Shown here piece after piece: positions 33,560 through 45,700 of a stretch of 64,000 bases of DNA. The DNA comes from Cryptomeria japonica. Taxonomy: Eukaryota > Streptophyta > Pinopsida > Cupressales > Cupressaceae. The stretch is taken from NCBI RefSeq assembly GCF_030272615.1, contig NC_081413.1, forward strand, positions 558,657,945-558,721,944, in the 5' to 3' direction. Within the stretch, counting starts at the first letter, position 1. Each line of letters begins with the position of its first letter. Position numbers and translations under genes: made by a program. The notes beneath the pieces were generated by a model. It saw only the letters and a list, made by a program, of their open reading frames with translations. It made no database searches and had not been told where the DNA came from.

Positions 33560-34255
33560 CTTTATAAAAGCAATTGTTTTGGTGAGACTAATACGTTATT
33601 TGAAAAGAATTGGGCAAATGGATGAGGTTAGATGGTCTAAAGTTGTCTTCAATGATACATTATGCAAAAGAAAGAAGACTTGGATGCGACAAAATGAGAA
33701 ATGGTTTAGAAAATGGGATATATACTTGAACATGTGCCCCACAAATAGTAAGGAGATAAAGGTTTATGTTATAGATAAGTTCCACAAGTGTACTCAAGGT
33801 AAGGATCTAGGGAGGAAGAAAAAATACTATATTGAAGAGTTTAATCTCTCTTGTAACCATCATCAAAAAGTGTACATAGGGGCCAATATACTGTGGAAAT
33901 CCAAAATTCTCATTGCCCAATTAAGAACCAATTCTCATCACCTCCGTTGTGAAACTAGATGTTGGAAAAGACCAAAAGAAGCTTGGGAGGAAAGAGTGTG
34001 CATTTTTTGCACTTCAAATAACATTGAAACAGAAAAACACTTCATTTTAGAATGTGACGCTTTCAAGGCCAGCAGAGACAATTATGAAAACACTCTTGCA
34101 GATAGCTCTTGGGATAATTTATTCAATGAAGGGATTGTGGAGAAGTTAGGGGCTCTCATCATCATGATGCCCAAGAAAAGAGTTGAAATGCAAAAGTCGA
34201 TTTTTGAAGGGGTCTATCCCATAGGCTATATTTAGCCTCGTGGTTGTTAAAAAAA
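33560..34255 (+). pseudogene. LINE ORF2 C-terminal fragment, plus strand, copy 1
   Basis: An open frame of 218 codons (33579-34235) begins MVRLIRYLKRIGQMDE and ends in the zinc-binding motif CIFCTSNNIETEKHFILEC. It matches the tail of the minus-strand LINE next door (MVHLISYLKRIGQMEE...). It is better preserved than that copy: the C-x2-C...H...C residues are all present. After the stop, TAGCCTCGTGGTTGTTAAAA is the family's 3' end. It starts back to back with the 5' side of the minus-strand element. Confidence 0.88.
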
Positions 34256-34264
34256 TATCTTTTT

Positions 34265-34655
34265 TTCTTTCTCCCAAAGAGTTCTTATTGTTCAACTTAG
34301 AATTAATTCTCATCAACTAAGTTGTGAGACTCTTGGCTGTTGGAAAATGTCAAAAGAGGCCTGGGAAGAAAGAGTATGCACTTTTTGCACCTCTAGGAAA
34401 GTGGAAACTAAAAAGGATTTTATTTTAGAGTGTGATGCCTTCAAGGACAATAAGGATAAGTTTGTTAATATTTTAACCACTATCTCGTGATATAATTTAT
34501 TCATTAAGGAGTATATTGAGAAGTTGGGGGCACTCATTATCAACTTCAATAGGAAAAAAATTAATTTATAGAAGTTGGTTTGATCGGGCAAGTTTTCTCA
34601 TAGCCTATCCTTAGCCTCGTGGACGTTAAAATTGTCTTCTTCTTCTTCTTGTATT
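34265..34655 (+). pseudogene. LINE ORF2 C-terminal fragment, plus strand, copy 2
   Basis: A second, shorter copy of the same tail starts at the RTNSHQL-like region (VQLRINSHQLSCE) with the motif CTFCTSRKVETKKDFILEC. A TGA breaks it near 34487. The 3' end is TAGCCTCGTGGACGTTAAAA followed by (TTC)n at 34635-34652. It lies immediately downstream of copy 1, as if inserted at that copy's tail. Confidence 0.87.
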
Positions 34656-34659
34656 ATGA

Positions 34660-36615
34660 GAACACTCACTTTGTATTATTATCTTTATTAGTTATTAAAT
34701 TTAAAGAAGTAACTATAATTGTTATTAAATTTTCTAATAAATCAAATATATATTTTTTCTTTTAGGCTTGCATCTATAAGAAATATCTAACATTCAATAT
34801 GTGCATCTAGCATTCATAAAGAGTGTATTTTTAAACATTGGACATAAATATTGTTATACGATGCTAGTTAACTCTATCATAGAGGAAAGAGGACCTAACT
34901 CTCATACTTAACAACATGAACTTCATCTCATGGAATCTTTCTATATATGGGCCCAAGGAGGGGTAGCCTTCAACGTAGGAATAGAAAGGTAGGGTGTTGT
35001 GTATATAAGGTCACTAATAAGTTGGTGCAAACATAGTTGTATTGTTGTTGAATTTTCATTTGTCTTATTACCTAAAAAAAATTAGGTTTGTAAGGAAATT
35101 ATAACACCTTTTACAATAAATGACCTAGGTACATTCATTAATTTGCAATGATATAAAAACTTAATTTATAATAATGAGTTTGAACTTGAAATAGTTAGTG
35201 TTGAATTATATAAATTTAAATACAATGCTTAATTGGATTTAAAAGATGGGAAATGATGCATGTGGTTCTAGGAACCAATAGTCCACAATACTATATTTTT
35301 AGAACTTGCTCATATGAATGACTTACAACTTGCAAATTGGTTGAATTCTACTTGATGCGCATGACTAAACTATAAGCCTATTGTCAAGTAAACATGTTGT
35401 TGTAGTTCTATGATTGTTCATGCGACTTAATCAATGAGAAGCAGAATATCCTTGCAATAGCAAGAGAAATCACTGTTGAATTAGTGATTTTCCTCAACAT
35501 TTAAGAGGGGCAACTCCCTTGTTTGATGGAAGTTTTGGGTGTTTTCATTTAATTTTTACCTAAAATCACAAAAAAAAGCAAAAGGGGAAATGGAAAAAAG
35601 AAAAAACAAAGAAACCCTAGATGAGATAAATAGAGAAGACTATCTAAGATTCCTCAAGAAAACAATGAAAAAGAATAATTATGCACATCATTGAATAGAA
35701 AACAAAGTTCAATTCTACATTACTATTAAAAATGAGTGTAAATCTAACCAAGCATGTCCACATAAATTTCAAAGAAATATTCGTGAAATAATTTCATATT
35801 AGACATGAGAACAATATGAAATAAGGAAGAACAAAGGAGGCACAAATTATAGCGTGCATCCTTTAATTCTTTAGATATGGGCACAAATTCTCCATTGTGA
35901 TTTTCTATATAACTAACTACTCAAAAATTTAAAAACTTTTTATAGCAAATGATATTAATTCTCAATCAAATGAGCATACTTTTTAGCTCATAAAATATTA
36001 CATCACAAACTTTAGAAAAGTAGTTTAAAATTAAATATTAAATATTTGCATATTAGCTTTGATGGGCATATGGTTATCTTGAAAATTTTGTCAAATATTT
36101 CACTTGTAAAATCTATAGGCAAAATTCCCTTGAGGTGTTATGTCTAGCATTTAATTTATTTTCTTGAATACATCCACATTTTGCATGCATGTCAAACTAA
36201 TATTTAATCATAACAAAAACATTAAAATCAAACCTACTATTCTCGATATAACTTTGAATCTTCCTACCCTATTTCAAATGTTTCAATTGAGCATAACTCT
36301 TCAAAATAGAAACAAGTTCAAGGCTTCCTTCTATCTACCCTCCTAAAAGAATTTTTTTATGTGTATATCAATATTATGTAGACCATTTTGGTTTACAGAA
36401 ATAAGCTTCTAACATGACTCACTTTTATTGTGGTCTTCCTAGAAGTAATTTTGTTGGTGTTGGATCAAATATTCATAACTTGGAAATGCATAATTATCAT
36501 TATCAATTGTGATCACATTTGCATCCCTTATTAAGAGAAACGCAACACTTGACTATTTGGTTGAATCATTTTGTCCTTGTATTTCTAATTTTGGTGTGTC
36601 AAAGAAGATGGGAGA
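34660..36615. other. AT-rich intergenic DNA, nothing recognised
   Basis: No reading frame of interest and no LTR boundary could be defined. Decayed retroelement sequence is likely. Confidence 0.45.
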
Positions 36616-36621
36616 CCCTTT

Positions 36622-37068
36622 TGTTAGGGTTTACATAGACTAGAGCAATAAATAACAACAACAACAACAATAATAATTCACAATAACACATAGCTTTAAT
36701 GTGGTTCACCCAATACAAACTACATCCACATAGAAAAGGACGTTCACTTTCTTTTTATTATCTAGGGAAGAGAAAATTGCAATCTAATGATTTTTCACAT
36801 TCCATAGCCATATCAAGTCTTTTGGTTGTTTACAAATGTCGATTTACATACCAAAATAACAATCTACTCCTTTATTAAATAATGGGTATTTTTTTACTTC
36901 GTGTTACCCCTAGTAACCCTCTTTGGAGGAGTTGTCCCAAGATCCCCTCTATGGGATTCGCGCTAGGCCCCACTGTACTCCCTCGTCAATTGATTTGGGG
37001 AGAAAATGTGACTAACAAAGTCACCAAAATTTAAGCTTGGCAATTTGATCAGTCACCACATACCAACA
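36622..37068 (-). mobile_element. Copia 3' LTR (447 bases), minus strand
   Basis: On the minus strand the polypurine tract TCCAAGTGGGAGAT is followed by TGTTGGTATGTGG. The LTR ends ...GTAAACCCTAACA at 36622. The polypurine block is present twice, 37 bases apart (about 37069 and 37106). The rest of the element is upstream on this strand. Confidence 0.78.
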
Positions 37069-37279
37069 ATCTCCCACTTGGAGACTGATCAAGCTCCACA
37101 TCAAACAATCTCCCACTTGGAGACTGATCATGTAGCAACATCATTATACATGTAGCTCCCACTAGATTGATGTACCTAGATTTGACTTATTTCTCATTTC
37201 CACTATTATCATTCTTGAAACCCAACAGAAATTGAGTAGAAATTAATTTCTCTCAACTTATTGCCTTTGTTAACATATC

Positions 37280-37390
37280 TACAAGATTTTGGCTAGTGTG
37301 TATCTTTTCTAGCTTCAACTATTAATCCTCTGAAATTGATTGAATAAAATGGTACTTAATTTTTATATGTTTAGTCTTATAATGTATTAG
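37280..37390 (-). pseudogene. Copia RNase H C-terminus, minus strand
   Basis: The frame reads KTKHIKIKYHFIQSIS then KLEKIHTSQNLVDMLTKAI, the typical end of copia pol just before the polypurine tract. It is probably the tail of the copia whose middle RNase H part lies at 40600-41000, separated by the LTR at 37887-40258 and other DNA. Confidence 0.82.
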
Positions 37391-37394
37391 GAAA

Positions 37395-37880
37395 ATGGTG
37401 TATCAACCTTGCATATACATAAGGTTACTAATTATAGTAAATTTACATTTAAGCATGGTTTGGTCTAAAATTTCCCCAAATCTATGGATTGGCTAAATAA
37501 GCATGCTAATATTTTTTTTTGCAAGATTATGTCTAATATTGAAGATATTAAAGTTTTTGTTTGAAAGTTTAAAAGTCAATTTTGAAGGCCTTAGAGGCAT
37601 TTTTTGGCCTAAAAGTGGTCATAATTGGCATAGATAGTTATAGCTTGATAGAGCACTTCATGAGCTTTCTACAACTTCAAACAATTCATAAATTGAACTC
37701 CAAGGTCAAAATTTATGGCCTTCAAAAGTTAGATCTCCTAAAATAGCAAATACAAAACATGTTGGACACATAAGTGAGTTATACATCATCATAGGGCATC
37801 ATGAATTGGAGATAAGTTGAACACCACATTTGGGTAATTTTAGCTCATGGTTTTTTAATACTATTTGACTTTTTTATGTA
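37395..37880. other. AT-rich DNA between copia tail and LTR, nothing recognised
   Basis: No coding similarity beyond a possible decayed SAIH-type RNase H remnant at the left end. Confidence 0.4.
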
Positions 37881-37939
37881 TTGTATTGTAATGCCCCTAC
37901 TAGTTAGAGATAACTATCCTACAAAACAAATTGTTAGAA

Positions 37940-37944
37940 TACAA

Positions 37945-38042
<98 letters not shown>

Positions 38043-38110
38043 CATATATACATATATATATACATATATACATATATATACATACACACACACATATATA
38101 TATATATGTA

Positions 38111-38159
<49 letters not shown>

Positions 38160-38216
38160 GTATATATGTATATATGTATATATATATATATGTATATATA
38201 TATGTATATGTATATA

Positions 38217-38275
<59 letters not shown>
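37940..38275. repeat. (TA)n / (TATATAC)n microsatellite
   Basis: About 335 bases of TA repeats with periodic C or G interruptions. The Ile-Tyr-coded open frames here are artefacts of the repeat. Confidence 0.97.
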
Positions 38276-38278
<3 letters not shown>

Positions 38279-38284
38279 AACTTG

Positions 38285-38585
38285 CAATCTAAGCCCTCTA
38301 GGAAGTTGAAGGTGAATTTGAATCTTGTCTTGAATGTAATTTCTTACATCCAAGCCCTCCAGGAAATCGAAGGTTAATTCAATTCCTATCGTGGGTGTAA
38401 TTTCTTACATCCAAGCCCTCCAGGAAATCGAAGGTTAATTCGATTCCTGTCTTGGGTGTAATTTCTTACACCCAAGCCATCCAAGGAGAACCCTATGTCC
38501 ATTCTTTGCCTTGGGTGATGCACCTCATCACCCAAGTCCTCAGAGGGGACCGGCCAGATCCATCTCTTCTTGGTTGAACTTAGTC
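38285..38585. repeat. 61-base tandem repeat and hairpin array (CTTGGGTG...CACCCAAG)
   Basis: TTCTTACAYC recurs at 38341, 38402 and 38463, a 61-base period. Each unit contains hairpins: CTTGGGTGTAA-TTTC-TTACACCCAAG (perfect, 38450-38477), weaker forms at the earlier units, and GGAAATCGAA...TTCGATTCC. Two further palindromes follow outside the repeat: CTTGGGTGATG-CACCT-CATCACCCAAG near 38512 and CTTGGTTGA-ACTTAG-TCAACCAAG near 38568. Confidence 0.82.
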
Positions 38586-39004
38586 AACCAAGCCATACAT
38601 ATGCATATAGATATTTAGTATATATACTGCCCTAGGGATTATCATAATCCCTCCCTTAGACTAAGTGAGTTTCCTCGCTATAGCCTCCAACATGTAATCA
38701 CATTTATAATACATTTTTGCATTTGATTACTATTTTCCATTCCATAATCCACATTTACATATTCCTGATTTAACATGTATTCCCTAACATGTATTCATAA
38801 AAATGTTCATTAATCAATATTCACATTTATTTCTTTAACATATATTTCTACTATTCATTGATATGTATTCATTACTTATGTTCATACATATTCATTAACA
38901 CCTAAGAACCATTCGTTAACATATACATTAAAATGTTCGTTACTTATATTCCTCAACATATGTATTAAAATATTCATTAATATATATATTAAAATATTCA
39001 TAAT

Positions 39005-39013
39005 TAATATTCA

Positions 39014-39072
<59 letters not shown>
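39005..39072. repeat. (TA)n microsatellite
   Basis: A second pure TA run inside the same LTR, embedded in TTCATTAATATATAT repeats. Confidence 0.95.
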
Positions 39073-39075
<3 letters not shown>

Positions 39076-40258
39076 TTATTAATATTCATTAATATATATA
39101 TTAAAACATTTATTAATAATGTTCATTAATATATATATTCTAATATTCATTAATATATATATTAAAATATTTATTAATAATATTCATATAATATATATAT
39201 ATTCTAATATTCATTATTGATATTCATTAATATCTATATTAGAATATTTATTAACTATATTCCCTTATATATACATTATGACATCCTTACCTATCTGCAC
39301 CCGCAGTAGTAAATTCTGGTCGCAGTTCCTTTTTTTTGTTCATAGTGTTCCTCACACCTTGCGCTGCCTCCCCTTTTTTTCCTCCATAGCCCTATGGCGA
39401 TCTTCCTTAATACCCCGTGGAGGGGAAGGGTCGCATCCTTTAATCTCTTAATCAATAATACTTTGTACTTGGGTAATGAGTCACTACTTATATTTGTAAT
39501 GGCAGTCATTTATAATTGATCGTTGTCTTCTAGACAATCTCCTTTTTAATTTTAATAATTAACAAATATCTTCCCTAGCTTAGATGATATCCTTCTAGAT
39601 ATAATCACACCTTTCCAAAATCACGCCAAAGGGGATCATTGTTTTGTTTGTTATTGCTTCCTTAATCATCTTTTACTAAGTCTTTGACTTAAACATATAA
39701 GTCGCTGACTTTTGTCTTCATAAGTCATTGTTCTTAATAGCTTCGACCATTGTTGTTTATTAAGCATATCGACCGCTACCTTTGCTATGTAATTCACTAT
39801 TATATTTCTCAAGCACAATCAACTACCTTTAATCTCTATCGCTTCATTTAAAAATAAGAATTAAATCGCTGCACAATAACCTCAATATTTTGTAGTCATA
39901 TTTCCTACTTTGTAAATTCTTTCCTTGGGTGATTATACTTTTTTGAGTTGTCTTTGACTTCTTGAGTAGCTGCTCTCTTTAATTCAATTTCTAATAAATT
40001 CATTGTTGCCTTTATTACCTATCTGAATTTGATTTAGAATATGTAAATTATGTTTATAATATAATATTAATTTATTTTTATTTGAATATATCATTAATAT
40101 CATTAGTAATAGATATTAAAATAATGTTAATTAAATAATAATATTTAATAAATAAATATATTTCAAATAATCATTTGTTGTTAATTATTATATTAACTAT
40201 TAATTAATAATAATAATTGCTCTTATGTATATATAACAATCAAGGAGGGGACGTGACA

Positions 40259-40560
40259 ATCACCCTATATATTAGGTGTGTGAGATGGGGTTGTGTGTAA
40301 GAGTCTTATAGCCATTTGAGTTACCTTTAGATCTTTGATTGGTGATACTCCTATGAGAATATTGCTCTACATGTATATTGTATTATGTTGTTGAATTTTT
40401 AATAATATATTGGGTGGATTTTGGAGTGTGGGATTTTCCTCCCAAAAATGGTTTTCCTCATGTAAATCATTGTGTTGTGGCATGCATGCTATTTATGTTT
40501 ATTTTTATTAGGTTTGTGTAATTGTTGTAAAGATCTAATTTTTTTTGCATAACCCTCCTC
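40259..40560. other. Possible LTR fragment
   Basis: The phrase GTGGGATTTTCCTCCCAAAA, then GGTTTTCCTCATGTAAATC, resembles the R/U5 part of plant copia LTRs. No borders can be placed. Confidence 0.3.
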
Positions 40561-40599
40561 TCAAGGTCAATGTAGGAAGTTGTTCTACTATCTTAACTA

Positions 40600-41000
40600 C
40601 CTTACAAAATGAAGGGTTCATTTATTTGCAAGATGAAAGGCACTTTAACTATAACTATATAGCCTACTATTCTCTTGTTGCTTTCCCAATTCCTCCATAA
40701 ATATTTGCAACCAAATCATCTCCTTAATAGCTTCTATAGTAGTAACATACTCTATTTCTTTTGTTGAAAGTGCAACAACCTTTTGCAGTCATGAAATCTA
40801 CCTAATTTATGTGTTTCCTTTTGTAAATGTATACCTTGTGGTGCTCTTCTTATCAATATCTCTTGCTATAATTGAATCAACATATCCCTATAAAGTTGAG
40901 TTGGAACCTCCAAAACATAATTCCTAAGTATTAGTACCTCTCAAATACCACAAAATCCACTTTATTTCATTCCAATGTTTTTTCCAAGATTATTCATATA
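40600..41000 (-). pseudogene. Copia RNase H fragment, minus strand
   Basis: On the minus strand NNLGKKHWNEIKWILWYLRG is followed by GYVDSI, DKKSTTRYTF and VALSTKEIEYVTTIEAIKEM, the middle RNase H region of the same copia family as 150-2215. It is cut at 41000 by the gypsy 5' LTR. The upstream part of this copia is not found on the other side of the gypsy element. Confidence 0.85.
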
Positions 41001-41180
41001 TATTGGCAAGTCAAGAACTAGAAGTAGAGTTGACTCAAAGCTACTGCAAATGGTTTGTGGAATAGAAATAGATCATTAGGAAACCTAAGGAGTCATGACC
41101 CTTCATGGGATATTGTATATATATTGATTGTAAATTATATCCTAAAGACAACTAATAGTTGAAGTGGAGACTAAAATTTG
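41001..41180 (+). mobile_element. Gypsy 5' LTR, homologous part
   Basis: Starts TATTGGCAAGTCAAGAAC, the counterpart of TGTTGGTAGGTTAAGAAT in the 3' LTR (the TG start has decayed to TA). Similarity is lost after about 41175, so the true end is unknown. Confidence 0.65.
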
Positions 41181-41299
41181 TATTTTTATATAAAGCTATA
41201 CTAATAATAAAACATGAGATTTGTATACTTATGTGTTACTGTGAATGATTGTTTCTTTTTTGATGATGATGTATAGAGGATTTATTGTCTTAAGTCACT

Positions 41300-42260
41300 T
41301 TTGCATATGTTGATTTCTCTTATCGTGTCCTCTAAGGTATAAATTGACAACATAAGTTAGCTTGAGGCATGGATCTTTAGACTTTATAGCCCCATTTCTC
41401 TTGCTCAGATCAGTTCCATTGTTGGAACCCTGGAGAGAATAGTAAAGAAAATTTAGAGCACAAAAGAGAAGGAAAAGTGGCAAAAAAATTAAATTGCACC
41501 CTACCCCAAGGTCCACCTCTGTGAGAGGGGGTAAGCAATTAGGGGATGGCAAATAGAAAGGGGGGTAGGATCCAAAAGGACCCCTAAGAAGATGTGACAC
41601 TTTAGATTCCAAGAGACCATGGATCGTATAAATGAAGACCTAAAGAGTAATAGAGAAGATGACCATAGCAAAAGGAGATAATAAAACCACTAGAGAAACT
41701 AGAGAACTAATTAAGGAAGCAATGGGAAAGAATACCAATGAAAGAAAAGCAAGGCAGACTCGAAAAACAGAGGAAATATACTGCAAAAGAGAAAAAGAGA
41801 TAGAAAAGAAATAGATAAAATGAGTTGGTATAATGACAAGAAAATTCAAAATGGAAAGGAAGGCATGCCAAAGAGGGTGAACTGAGCACGCTGGCATGGG
41901 TTCATCCAAAGAAAGAAAAGAGAAAAGAAAGGAATCAAAAGCCAAGGATTTTGTGAAAAAGAACAATAAATATGTTGTGGGAATCAATCTCAATATTGAG
42001 AAAGTACCAGGGGAATATGAATAAATGCCACCTATCAATGAAATGTAATCTCTAAAAATGAAACGCTATGATGAATAGACATCACCCCCAAACCAGAAGC
42101 CAACCCTTATGTTAGTTACATCAAATATAAATACAAAGTGTGAAGAATAATCAAAAGAAAACACAAACCATTAATTGGAGAAATCCAAGAAATAATACTC
42201 CAAATAATTGCAAAATTCAAGGAGCGAGTACCTCCGAAGAAAAAAACAACATTAGTACAT
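41300..42260 (+). other. Gypsy leader or early gag, nothing coding recognised
   Basis: A-rich sequence upstream of recognisable gag. A strand-biased Phe/Leu-rich frame on the opposite strand (42038-41640) is explained by the A-rich composition. Confidence 0.4.
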
Positions 42261-42269
42261 GAGGAAGAT

Positions 42270-43640
42270 TTTGATTTTTAAAAAATACATGAATGACACT
42301 ATGGAGCATATATTCCTATTGGAATCCTTATGGTAGAGAAAAAATGAAACCTACAATAGAACAAAACTATTTGATTTCATTGATTCCCTAAAGAATAAAC
42401 CACTAAAATGGTATTGCAAATCATATCCACGAAATAATAATGAATGACATGAGGTGTGAAGGGCAATTATGATGAATTTTGACAACCTGAAACTCCCTAC
42501 AAAAGGAGTAGCCAAACTAAGGGAATTATCCTAATGAGAGGACAAATCAATTATTGAATTTGACAGGAGATTCAAAGAAGTAACATAGAGCCTAGAAGAA
42601 CCTCTCAATGATAAATAGAAGATGGAATGGTTTCTTTTCGTGTTAACACCATAATAAAGGATGGCTTTGGAGGGTAGATACTTCATCACATACTCAAAAT
42701 TGGTGATATTAGCCTACCAAATAGAGAATCAATCATGGAACAAGGCATAAAAGGAAAGGAAAAATAGAAAAGTGGAACAATTAAAATTAGAGATTAAGTA
42801 GATAAAACTATGATAGGAACTCATGAAATAGGAGATAGGACCATAGAGGCTAAACATGTGGTGCTCTTATTGTGGTAGAGAGGGGCACATGTGGAACAAA
42901 TTCCTTAAGGAAATTGGAGAGAAGAAGGAAAATTCATTAAGAGTAGACCTCTGCGCAATAAAAAAACCAAACTCATTATATTGTAGCACTTGCAGAGAAT
43001 GGGTGACCATGAGACAACAGATTTCCCATCTTAGAGATTTCAGATAAGAGAAAAACCAAACTATGATAGAGACATGGTTATGTGAAAGGTTGGCAGAAAG
43101 CAAGATATATGCTCAAGATAGTGGATATAAAGTACCACCATGGCAACAAAACCAGAGGTTTGCCAACACAATTGAGAATTCATAACCAAATAACAATAAT
43201 GGATCATTCTGCAAAGGAAGAGGCCAAGTTCAAGGAATAGGAAGGTGATTAGATGCTACCTATTTTAATTGCAATAAAATAGGCCATTATGCAGCTGAAT
43301 ATTGAGGGAAAAAGAGAATTTAATGTAAATTTTGTGGCTAAGAAGATCATTATCTCTTTAGTTGTGAAAAGGCATGCCAACATTACAAGAGTGTGACACT
43401 AGCAACCCAAATTGATGATCCATAAAAACACCAACAAGGGGGCCAAGATCCTCCACAAAGTCCCCCAGTCTCTTCTGGAAGAGACAAGGAGATGTCACAA
43501 AGCTAGGAAGGAAAAACATTATGCTTTAAAAGAGAGCAACATGGAAGAAGAAGAATATCGCGTTGAGTCTAAACCAAAGAAGCAGAATAGAGTTTAGTGG
43601 TAAGCAAGCAGGGAACTAATATTGAAAAGAAGCTAATTGT
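42270..43640 (+). pseudogene. Gypsy gag with three CCHC-type knuckles
   Basis: Decayed Gag. Three knuckle-like motifs lie within 500 bases: CSYCGREGHMWNKF at 42862-42903 (last Cys changed to Phe), FNCNKIGHYAAEY near 43266, and KFCG..DHYLFSCE near 43329 with a stop inside. Upstream is a Lys/Glu-rich capsid-like part with KWYCKSYPRNN-type sequence. Such motifs bind the element RNA. The residues needed for zinc are partly lost. Confidence 0.72.
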
Positions 43641-43939
43641 AACAACATAAGAAGAGAGATCTAAGGAGGAATAAGAGTTTCTCCCCCACCAAGAAATGGC
43701 ATGATCAAATCATTGAACAAACTAGGAAGATAGTGGAGTAGGAACAAATCAAAGAGAAGGAACAAAATAGCTATTTTTTAGAACAAGAAGTGAGAGTCCT
43801 CAAACAAATGACATAGATTGTAGGACAACACGACTTGTTGGAAAAATTTAAATAATTTAGCAAATCTTGAACTAGAAATCTACATTGCAAGTCATAATAA
43901 TAAGGAAGCATTGGAAGACTAGATTGAATATGCTTGACC

Positions 43940-45700
43940 TCTAGATTCATTACAAAAAGAACAATGGAGTCATGGTGGACTTAGGGGTAGACGAGAATGG
44001 TTGGTCTCTACTATATATGTATGTTTGGTGTTGTATGTCATACACTCAACCCGATCAAAGCATCCAATGGGGTAACCTAATGTCTTAAGTAGAGGCTCAT
44101 TTAATTATCAACCAAGGATGTGTCTTCTTGGATGATGTCGACACTATATGTGCATTAGGAAAGCCTTGTAGTTTGTTGTATTAGTTGTGTATAGAAAATA
44201 AATTGAAACAAATCAACTAATTGAAGAGATAACAATGTAATGTAACTACACAACAATGGTTGTGAGTTGATTGGTTATTAAAATACAAGAATTAGTTATG
44301 CTATAACAAAACCTATCCTAAACAGGTCACTGCTAACAATACACTAAAATCTAAACTAGTGTAGATCTAAACTATTATAGAGTCACAATACCTCAAGTGG
44401 CCCTTGCTTAAGTGGCCACAATATTAATTATTAGCATTGAATCTTCAATACACAAATTCATTGTTCAAATAATCTTCTTATTGTAAATCAAAGATTAAAC
44501 ATACTGATATCAAACTTGTTGATTGAACAAACATGCTACTAACAAAATCTTGCACTAACTGGTCACTCTCTCCCTTCTCAACTTAATAGGATCTCAGATT
44601 TATACATGAGGCCCCATAGTTGGATTAATTACATACTCGACAACTATGTAAATTATGTCGATTCTCCCACAATAGAAAGGAGATGACTTATTCTTTCCAT
44701 GACTAATAATAAAGACTTAACTAAAAGGAGTTGAGAGTGTTCTAATCCTCTTCAAACTCTTACAACATCAAAATACAGTCCTGACTGAAAACGTGTATAA
44801 AACATGTCATAGTCATTTATGAATTATAATCTATTGTTTTCACAAGTTTTTCTATTGTTCCCAAAATTCAATAACTCCAAAATAACAATATTAGAAAGAG
44901 GTGGAAGAGTCCAAACTGAACTAGAACAAATTCCTTAACTGTTGCCTTTAATTATGCTAGTTTTCTCTCAATTAACCTCTAGTGAATTGTGATCCTTAAC
45001 TCTAGTGAATTAAATCGAACTATATAATGGGTTGGTTAGCCTCCTTTTAATATTTCTAAATCATATTTAAAATCTAAATTTTGTTAAGAAATAAGGGAGA
45101 TATGCTCATTTTACTGAAACTAGGTTTTTGACTTTTTCTGTACATTTAGTCAACAACTACAGGGTGACAAATATCAACGTGTTTGCTCTTCTTTCCAACT
45201 CTATGAATGACTCAAATATCTCATAACTGACATTTTAATCATTCCAAAATACTTTGCTTTTAATAATAACCATTCATCATGATATATTACCACAAATTAG
45301 CATTAACTATCTTTGCATACAAATGTAAATCAATAGTCATTAATCATAGTTAGTGTTTCATATGATCAAAGTAATATTTGGAAATGTATTGGATTTACAT
45401 TATAAATATGAGGTAAACTTTTGTAAATCATATAATAAATAGGACAATTTATAGGCTCATCAATGAACCTACTACCAAAAAGGATACAGGAATACTTGGG
45501 GAAACAACACTTGAACCAATACCCTACAACATCAGTCTAGTAGATGGTACCAACATAAAAACACTCAATTCTTACAAACATGATGTGGAATTTTATGTTA
45601 AGGGAGTAAAGAAAATTGTCAATTTTGAGGTAGTGACAGTCAAGGAGAATTTGATTCATTTGTCGCACTTATAGGATTAAGATGGTTTGTTGATTCATAA
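43940..45700 (+). pseudogene. Gypsy protease, interrupted by a 1.45-kb insertion
   Basis: Left part: HYKKNNGVMVDLGVDENGWS ending at 44013. It holds a VDLGV that corresponds to the D-[ST]-G active-site strand, with the catalytic motif altered. Right part from 45469: LLPKRIQEYLG, then EPIPYNISLVDGTNIKTLNS and VKKIVNFEVVTVKENLIHL, the second half of a retropepsin. Removing 44014-45468 restores one continuous frame across the join. Confidence 0.75.
44014..45468. mobile_element. Unclassified insertion of 1455 bases in the protease region
   Basis: CTACTA occurs at 44008-44013 and again at 45469-45474. The gypsy protease frame continues without gap if the DNA between is removed. The insert ends (TATATGTATG... 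and ...CATCAATGAAC) show neither TG...CA nor inverted repeats, and no coding region is visible inside. Its class is unknown. Confidence 0.6.

Larger units (their letters stand above)
37887..40258 (+). mobile_element. 2.37-kb LTR with hairpin repeats
   Basis: Starts TGTAATGCCCC and ends GGGGACGTGACA, imperfect inverted ends of the same type as the LTRs at 15790 and 18867. The flanks (TGTAT left, ATCAC right) do not match, so a target duplication is not supported. It contains (TA)n runs, a 61-base tandem repeat with hairpins, and many TATTCATTAATATATAT units (38820-39240). No gag or pol is attached. It separates two parts of a minus-strand copia. Confidence 0.6.

Noticed and set aside
37876-38353. 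Ile-Tyr repeat open frames on both strands
   Set aside because: Translations of a (TA)n microsatellite.
37882-40263. Target duplication around the 2.37-kb LTR
   Set aside because: TGTAT and ATCAC do not match even with one change.
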